64,000 bases of DNA from Cryptomeria japonica (Eukaryota > Streptophyta > Pinopsida > Cupressales > Cupressaceae), in NCBI RefSeq assembly GCF_030272615.1, contig NC_081406.1:244087218-244151217 (forward strand). Direction: 5' to 3'. Each line of letters begins with the position of its first letter. Within the stretch, counting starts at the first letter, position 1. The translations under genes and the position numbers were made by a program. Positions 58,397-64,000 of this stretch are shown piece by piece. Under the pieces are notes generated by a model that saw nothing but the letters and a program-made list of their open reading frames with translations, made no database searches and was not told where the DNA came from.

Positions 58397-59039
58397 TATT
58401 AGTCCTACCTATAAACATTCCCATGAGAAGAAGTTGTAAACTTAAGGCTTCCCAAGGTTGAATTACTATGTAAATGGAGTCTAATTTGAATAACTTGTTT
58501 CATGAGAATGTGGGTGGTTCTTCTATTCCAATAATTGATGTTTTTGATCCCCATTCTTTATATAATCTCACGATGAGGGTGAATCGCTAACTAGGGTTTC
58601 CGTTGACCAATTGGAGAAGATTGACAATGAATTTGAAAATCTTCAAAAATGGATCAGTTAACAATACCTAGAAAGTGAGGTCATCCCATTGATTGGAGGA
58701 TTAAAAAGAATGGTTCAAAGTGATAAGGTTGGCATTGATTTGTTGCGTGACCTCGCTCATATTGTTGAAACTAATATCATGCCTTTGAAAAGTTGTGTTG
58801 AAGTCCTTCTCCTAGTGAAGTCAATCAATATATACCTATCACTATTTCTATGACTAGTGTGCCTACTTTCACATCCAACATCATGGCTACTTCCACACAA
58901 AATTTTATTCCTATACATGTTAGTCAAGGGGGCAACATTTCTAATCAAAACTCTTTCATTCCTCCTTTCGTGAGTCTTCCATTTGTTAACCAATCATCTC
59001 CCATACCTACCTATCACAGTGTTATTGGTATTTGTAGTT
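58397..59039 (+). pseudogene. Gag-like relic interrupted by a copia LTR
   Basis: In the plus strand a worn frame reads VDQLEKIDNEFENLQKWI (first residues inferred), YLESEVIPLIGGLKRMVQSD and KVGIDLLRDLAHIVETNIMP, then an Asn/Ser/Thr-rich part ending PIPTYHSVIG just before the LTR at 59040. This looks like the N-terminal region of a gypsy-type gag. The family is not certain. Confidence 0.4.
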
Positions 59040-60390
59040 TGTTGGCATTTTGCATATAGATTTCATTAATGATATGTTGTCATTGATGTCAATTGAACCG
59101 GTAATGGTATTTATGTTATTGCTAAAATTGTTATTTTTGATATTGGCTAGTAACCGGTAAGAAGAGATTTGTGGAAGATGTTGTAAACTGGTATGTTAAG
59201 TTTGTGAGTTGAACCAGTAAACCAATGTAAAGGGTTAAACCTTTCTATGCAATGTAACCGGTAAACCCTATCAGTTGTTAAACCCTAACCGATCAAGTTT
59301 GTTGGTTTATTATCTGATGAGCGGTAATGATGGAGACACATGTGATCATTATACGAGGATAAGCTCAAATTGTTTTGGCGCGTTTGTTTATTGTCTAGGG
59401 AAGGAGCAAAGTGGATTACATCTAATGCACAGTGTGTGATGAGTTACAAAGTCCGATGAAGTGGTGATCATGGAGCGGTTGGAATTTTCTTGAAGAATGT
59501 GAAGATATTGTTATGATTTCTAACGATCAAGATTGTACCAACTTGTTTGTAATCTTGATGATGAGAATTAGGTTTTTGTTGTGTTACCGACCTAATTGGT
59601 TTTTATTTAAGGTCGATGAATTTTCTTGTAAAAGTTGTTGGCAAGATTTGCAGAAACTTGTTGAGTGTGTAGTTGCCTAACTGGTGAATAGATCTGCACT
59701 TTGAGTAAGGCATATTGAAGCTTAAAAGGATCCGATCAAGCAAATGTAGTGCTATTCAGACAGATCAAGAAAACCTGTTATTTTCTAACAATTACAGTAG
59801 AAGTGAGATCCCTTAACCAGGTAAGCTCTAACAAGCTTGGTTACTTATTTAAAAATCCTCTAACAAGGTGGTCCATTAACTTGGATTCTTAAATCCTCCA
59901 GTGAGGTTAGTCCTAACACGGTATTGTGCTTTTCATCAAGGCACATTTGTAAATCCTTTAACCGGGTGATTCCTATCTGGAATTAGTTCTTAATAGGACT
60001 TATTGTAAAGCTTTAACAGGCTTGGCTCCTAACAGGGCAAACTTTAGAAGAGTTCAGATAGCTATCCTTGTGAGTCTCATCTCACCATGGTTTTTACCTA
60101 TTTGGGTTTTCCACGTATTAAACATTTGTGTCAAGTGGTGAATTCTTTTGTGGTTATGATCTTATTTGTTGATTTGATTAATTTATGATAAGGCATGATA
60201 ACTAGAAGTATTGAGAGATAAATATGATTGAGATATGATTAAGCATTGTTGATGTTTACAAGATTGGAGTTGTTTACTGTTAATTTGTCATAACCATCAA
60301 ACCGGTTGATGTCAAGTTTCTTATGAATATTGATCTTGACTGAGATATGTTTACTTTGTGTGGTTGAATTTGAGTTTGGAAACTTTGTAT
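59040..60390 (+). repeat. 5' LTR of the second copia element
   Basis: The start is clear (TGTTGGCATT). The end is uncertain; a worn primer-like tttgtatcaa lies near 60384. Many ACCGGT-like words (59095-59280) and a loose 40-55 base repeat of the type aatcctntaacnnggtg (59800-60060) fill the LTR. Confidence 0.65.
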
Positions 60391-60463
60391 CAATTTTTTA
60401 GTATACTAATTGAACCCCCCACCCTCTCAGTATTCTACCAAATACTTATTCTTTCATCATACC

Positions 60464-61340
60464 ATGATGAAGAAAGAAGGTCCAAAATTCAACAAAGATA
60501 ACTATAGAATATGGAGTGACAGAATGAAGATTTACATTAAGAGTCTTGGTAGTCAGTATGTGGATCATATAGGAACTAAGTATACTGCACCTACTGGAAT
60601 CCTGACTGGTGATCAGAAGAAAGAACAACAAGAAAATCACCAAGCATTAAAGGCTATTATCAGTTCCCTATCTGATGCTGAATATGTAGATGTTCATGGT
60701 CTTAAAATTGCATATGAAGCATGGCAAAAAAATTGAAGAGATTTATAGCGGTGATGAACATGTTAAGATTGCAAAAGAGGAGAGTTTAAGAGGAAAGTTC
60801 GATGACATGAGAATGTCTGAAGGTGAGAATATCCAGCAGTGTGGTCAAAGGATTAAAGAGATAGTTGGTGAAATAAAGAGTGCATAAGGGAAAGGGGAAG
60901 ATACCACAATAATCAATAAGGTAGTGAGAACCCTGCTACCGGTCTATGCTATTTGAATTGCAGCTATTTAGGAGTTGAAATACATTGACAAGACAAAGGT
61001 AACTCTTGACTCTATTATTGGCAAACTTACTGCTTTTGAACTAAATGGCTTGATGGTAGTGTACAAAAATCATAATATGCATTCAGAGCTTCTATCTCTA
61101 ACCCATCTGTGAGAAGAATTAGAGATACCAGCCATAGCTATGAATCTAAATCCAACAAAGATGTTGATGATGAAGACAACTTAGTGGAACTTGAAGCATT
61201 ATTGGCAAAACGACTGTCTAGAGGCATTGGTAAATATAGAGGTAAGCTACCTTTAAAATATTTTGCATGCAACAAGATTGGTCATATAGCAGCTAATTGC
61301 CCTAATGGTGAAAATGAATACAAGAGAGACAAATTTAAGA
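60464..61340 (+). pseudogene. copia gag of the second copia element
   Basis: ATG 60464 starts MMKKEGPKFNKDNYRIWSDR, then KIYIKSLGSQYVDHIG and LIIS-type helices to IAYEAWQK, where a frame change occurs near 60735. It goes on SGDEHVKIAKEESLRGKFDD, MRMSEGENIQQCGQRIKEIV, a TAA, then VNKVVRTLLPVYAI-like sequence with stops, and a zinc knuckle KYFACNKIGHIAANC near 61256-61300 in which the first Cys is lost. Confidence 0.85.
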
Positions 61341-62971
61341 AGTATAAGGGTAAAGGCAAGAGAGATTGTCTTGTAGCTATTGATTGTGGTATTACTGATG
61401 AAGAATCTGATGATGATGCTAGTGAAGATATTGTGTTTGTAGCTATTAAGGAAGAAATATCGGATCAAAAGGCACTAGTATCGAGGATGGATAACTTTGA
61501 TGATTGGATCATTGATAGTGGTTGTTCACATCACATGACCAGTGATCGGAAAAAATTTCTTTCCCTGAAGGAATTTGATGGTGGTGTTGTCAGATTTGGC
61601 AATGACTCACCCTGTATGGTTAAAGGTAAGGGAGTTATTTCTCTTAATGGGAAGAGCAGTGCTAATGATGTCTATTGGCTTGAATGCCTAAAGAAAAATA
61701 TTTTGAGTGTGGCACAACTTAATAACAGAGGATACCCATTGGAGTTTAGAAATGGTATGTGTAAAATATTTGACAACAAAGGCGAATTGATTGCAATCGG
61801 GAAACAAACCAGAGGTGATCTATTTCATCTTAATCCTAAAGTTAGCAACTGTTTGATTGCAAAAATAGATGATAACTGGATTTGGCATAGGATATTTTGT
61901 CATATAAATTTTGACAATATTGTTAAAGTAAGCAAGTCTAAGACAGTAAGAGGTCTACATTAGCTAGACAAAACAATTAATGCTCTTTGTAAAGAATGTC
62001 AGTTAGGAAAGATGACTTCTTCAACTTTCAAGAGCAAGTCCTTCTCAGCAGAGAACTTGTTAGATTTGGTTGATATAGATCTATGTGGACCAATAAGAAC
62101 AAGAATCATTCAAGGTGACATAAATTTCATGATCTTCACTGATGATTGTTCAAGGATGATGTGGGTCACATTCTTGAAGGATAAGAATGAAACTTTTGGT
62201 AAATTCAAGGCATTCAAGGCCTTAGTTGAGAAAGAGAGTGGCAAAAAGATAAAATGTCTGAGAACAGATCAAGGCAGTGAATTTACTTCTGAGGAATTCA
62301 CTAAGTACTATGATGAGAATGGTATCAAGTGACAACTTTCTGCACCAAGGACACCACAATAGAATGGTATAGCAAAGAGAAATAACCAGTCAGTGGTTGA
62401 AGTTGCTAGGACAATGTTGATACAAGGAGTTGTAGCAAAAATATTTTGGAAAGAATCTATAAGTACAACTATCTACACAATGAATTGAGTTCTGGTGAAA
62501 ACACGTAAGGACAAGACCCCTTATGAATATTGGTATGGGAGATCACCTGATGTTAGCTATTTTAAGATATTTGGAAACAAATGTTTTATTAAAAGAGGTG
62601 ATTACATAAGCAAGTTTGAAGCTAAGAGTGATGAAGGCATATTTCTTGGCTATTCCACCAAGAGTAAGGCCTATAAATGCTTCAACAACCGAACACAGAG
62701 AATTGTTGAGAGTACTGATGTTCGTGTAGATGAATGTCCTGAAGTTTCAGAAGGAACCAGTTCAGAGAAGAAGGATGAAGATTCTTGCATTTTTCTTTTG
62801 GAACTTGAAACTATTAAGTCCGAAACCAGTAAAACAAATCTTGATGTACTTGTTCAACCGGAACAAATAAATTCAGAAGAAGATACTAATGAAGAAGCTG
62901 AACCTGAAGAGAATGATCATGTTATTCCTAGGTATGTGAGACTGAATCATAGTCCTGAACAAATTATTTGA
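61341..62971 (+). pseudogene. copia protease and integrase of the second copia element
   Basis: The protease site is WIIDSGCSHHMTSDRKKF with the full DSGCSHHM. The integrase shows WHRIFCHINFDNI, CKECQLGKM, LVDIDLCGPI and LRTDQGSEFTSEEF; the third acidic block is damaged by a stop and E to K (NGIAKRN). The end reads DKTPYEYWYGRSPDVSYFKI, IFLGYSTKSKAYKCFNNRT and an acidic linker. Stops are at 61961-61963, 62330-62332, within the NGIAK block, at about 62486, and at 62969-62971. Confidence 0.9.
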
Positions 62972-62994
62972 GATAAGGATGTTGGAGTACTAAC

Positions 62995-64000
62995 TGTAGT
63001 CACATAAATCTGTCCACTTAATTAAATGAATATTTAGTATTTATTTGATTATTTAACCATCAATCAATAATTAATTAAATTAATATATTTAATTAATTCA
63101 TCTTAGCCCTCTTCTCCTATTAATTAAATAAATTATTCAATTTATTTGATTTAATTCACTTAACCAAATTCAGACCATTAATTAAATAAATAAATCATAT
63201 TTATTTAATTAAATCTTCTCTCACATTTAAATAAATTAATATTTATTTAAATCCCCCAAAATCCCACCTCTCACATTTAAATAAATAAATAATTTATTTA
63301 AATCACCTTTATCCTCCACCCACTTGTATTTTCCTACAAATGCAAGTTGCACAACTATTTTAAATAAATCATTTATCTAAATCAACTTTATCCTCCACCC
63401 ACTTGCATTTTCCTACAAATGCAAGTTGCACAACTATTTTAAATAAAAAAATTATTTATTTAAAATCCTATTTATCATCACCCACTTGAAACTTGTAATG
63501 GTTTCCCTTAAAGTCTTCAAACTTCTTAAGACTTTAATGGTTTCCCTTAAAGTCTTCAAATTTAATGGCTTCCTTCTAAAGTCTTCTCAAACCTTTAATG
63601 GTTTCCCTTAAAAGTCTTCAAACATTTAATACTTTATCTTCCTTTTTCTCATTTAAATAAATTAATATTTATTTAAATATTTATCCAAATGCAACTTACA
63701 CCATTTAATTGAAATAAATGATTTTATTTTAATTGAAAATACCAAAATTCCTCCCACTTGCATTTTCCTACAAAATCCACTTGCATGCCTAAACCCCTTC
63801 TAGATTCTTCTAAACCCTTCCTAATTAACCTAATCCATCCCCTAAATATTGTCACATTCCTAAGCAAATTGGAGTCACTTCTCAAAGACTCCAAAGTCTT
63901 TAAAAAGCAATTAATGCTTTGTGTGTTCAACAAATTAACCTCTAAAGTCTTCCAAACCACTTATGGCTCTTACATGACCATTAATGGTTAATTCCACTTG
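62995..64000 (+). repeat. Start of a third LTR, nested in the copia element
   Basis: TGTAGTCACATAAATC begins at 62995, right after coding sequence of the copia linker, with ctaac as the possible target duplication. The first 300 bases carry AATTAAATAAAT-type palindromes like those of the Tat LTR, but the rest differs. Inside are an 81-bp tandem repeat (63301-63384 and 63382-63465, core cctccacccacttg) and a fourfold aatggtttcccttaaagtc repeat (63495-63632). The far end is outside the window. Confidence 0.7.

Larger units (their letters stand above)
59040..62994 (+). mobile_element. Ty1-copia element, 5' part, interrupted by another LTR
   Basis: An LTR begins TGTTGGCATT at 59040. It is followed by gag (60464), protease and integrase, and the element is cut at 62994 by the start of a different LTR, in the integrase-RT linker. 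RT, RNase H and the 3' LTR are outside the window or lost. From 61109 to 62971 the frame is continuous apart from in-frame stops. Confidence 0.88.

Noticed and set aside
63174-63310. CRISPR-like spaced repeats
   Set aside because: The aattaaataaat words are AT-rich palindromes of an LTR, with no constant repeat or spacer length.

Overview
The window reads as nuclear DNA of a large-genome seed plant, most likely a gymnosperm. The evidence is plant-type Ty1-copia and Tat-type Ty3-gypsy retrotransposons, an antisense plant-mobile-domain ORF, fragments of plant genes (PPR, small heat-shock protein, ABIL, FKBP42-like), AT-rich low-gene DNA, and long LTRs full of AATTAAATAAAT palindromes. Species cannot be fixed from sequence alone. 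No rRNA gene, true tRNA gene, CRISPR array or bacterial operon is seen.

Layout. 1-1.15 kb: the minus-strand 5' part of an intact gene for an unknown membrane protein, cut by the window edge. 1.7-4.5 kb: a 5'-truncated LINE with target duplication. 5.9-8.2 kb: two decayed coding relics, one with ten in-frame stops and no indel. 9.6-14.8 kb: a complete but decayed Ty1-copia element (LTRs, TSD, PBS, PPT). 15-23.3 kb: a scatter of short fragments of unrelated host genes on both strands (ABIL, FKBP42-like TPR, PPR, SNF2/ALC1, HSP20, TXNDC9-like). 24-36 kb: mostly non-coding, with a 72-bp (AT)n run, a C/T-rich G-poor stretch, a gag-only copia remnant and a MITE. 37.2-38.5 kb: the full-length, intact paralogue of the gene at 1-1.15 kb, in opposite orientation. 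40.6-41.5 kb: the 3' end of an old copia element.

42.2-58.4 kb: one recent 16.2-kb Tat-lineage Ty3-gypsy element with TSD actac, near-identical LTRs, a long leader, gag-PR-(G-patch)-RT-RNH-aRNH-IN in a single frame broken only by seven stop codons, and a 4.9-kb 3' region. That 3' region holds an antisense plant-mobile-domain ORF, an array of seven stem-loops with compensating base changes, and an array of a CACAGACGCG motif that is the reverse complement of two arrays in the leader. 58.5-64 kb: a gag relic interrupted by another copia element (LTR at 59,040), itself interrupted by a third LTR beginning at 62,995.

The only non-transposon genes that look functional are the two paralogues of the unknown membrane-protein family. 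The most unusual signals are the covarying stem-loop array and the inverted leader/3'-end motif arrays of the Tat element, the membrane-protein paralogue pair, and the cluster of captured gene fragments.
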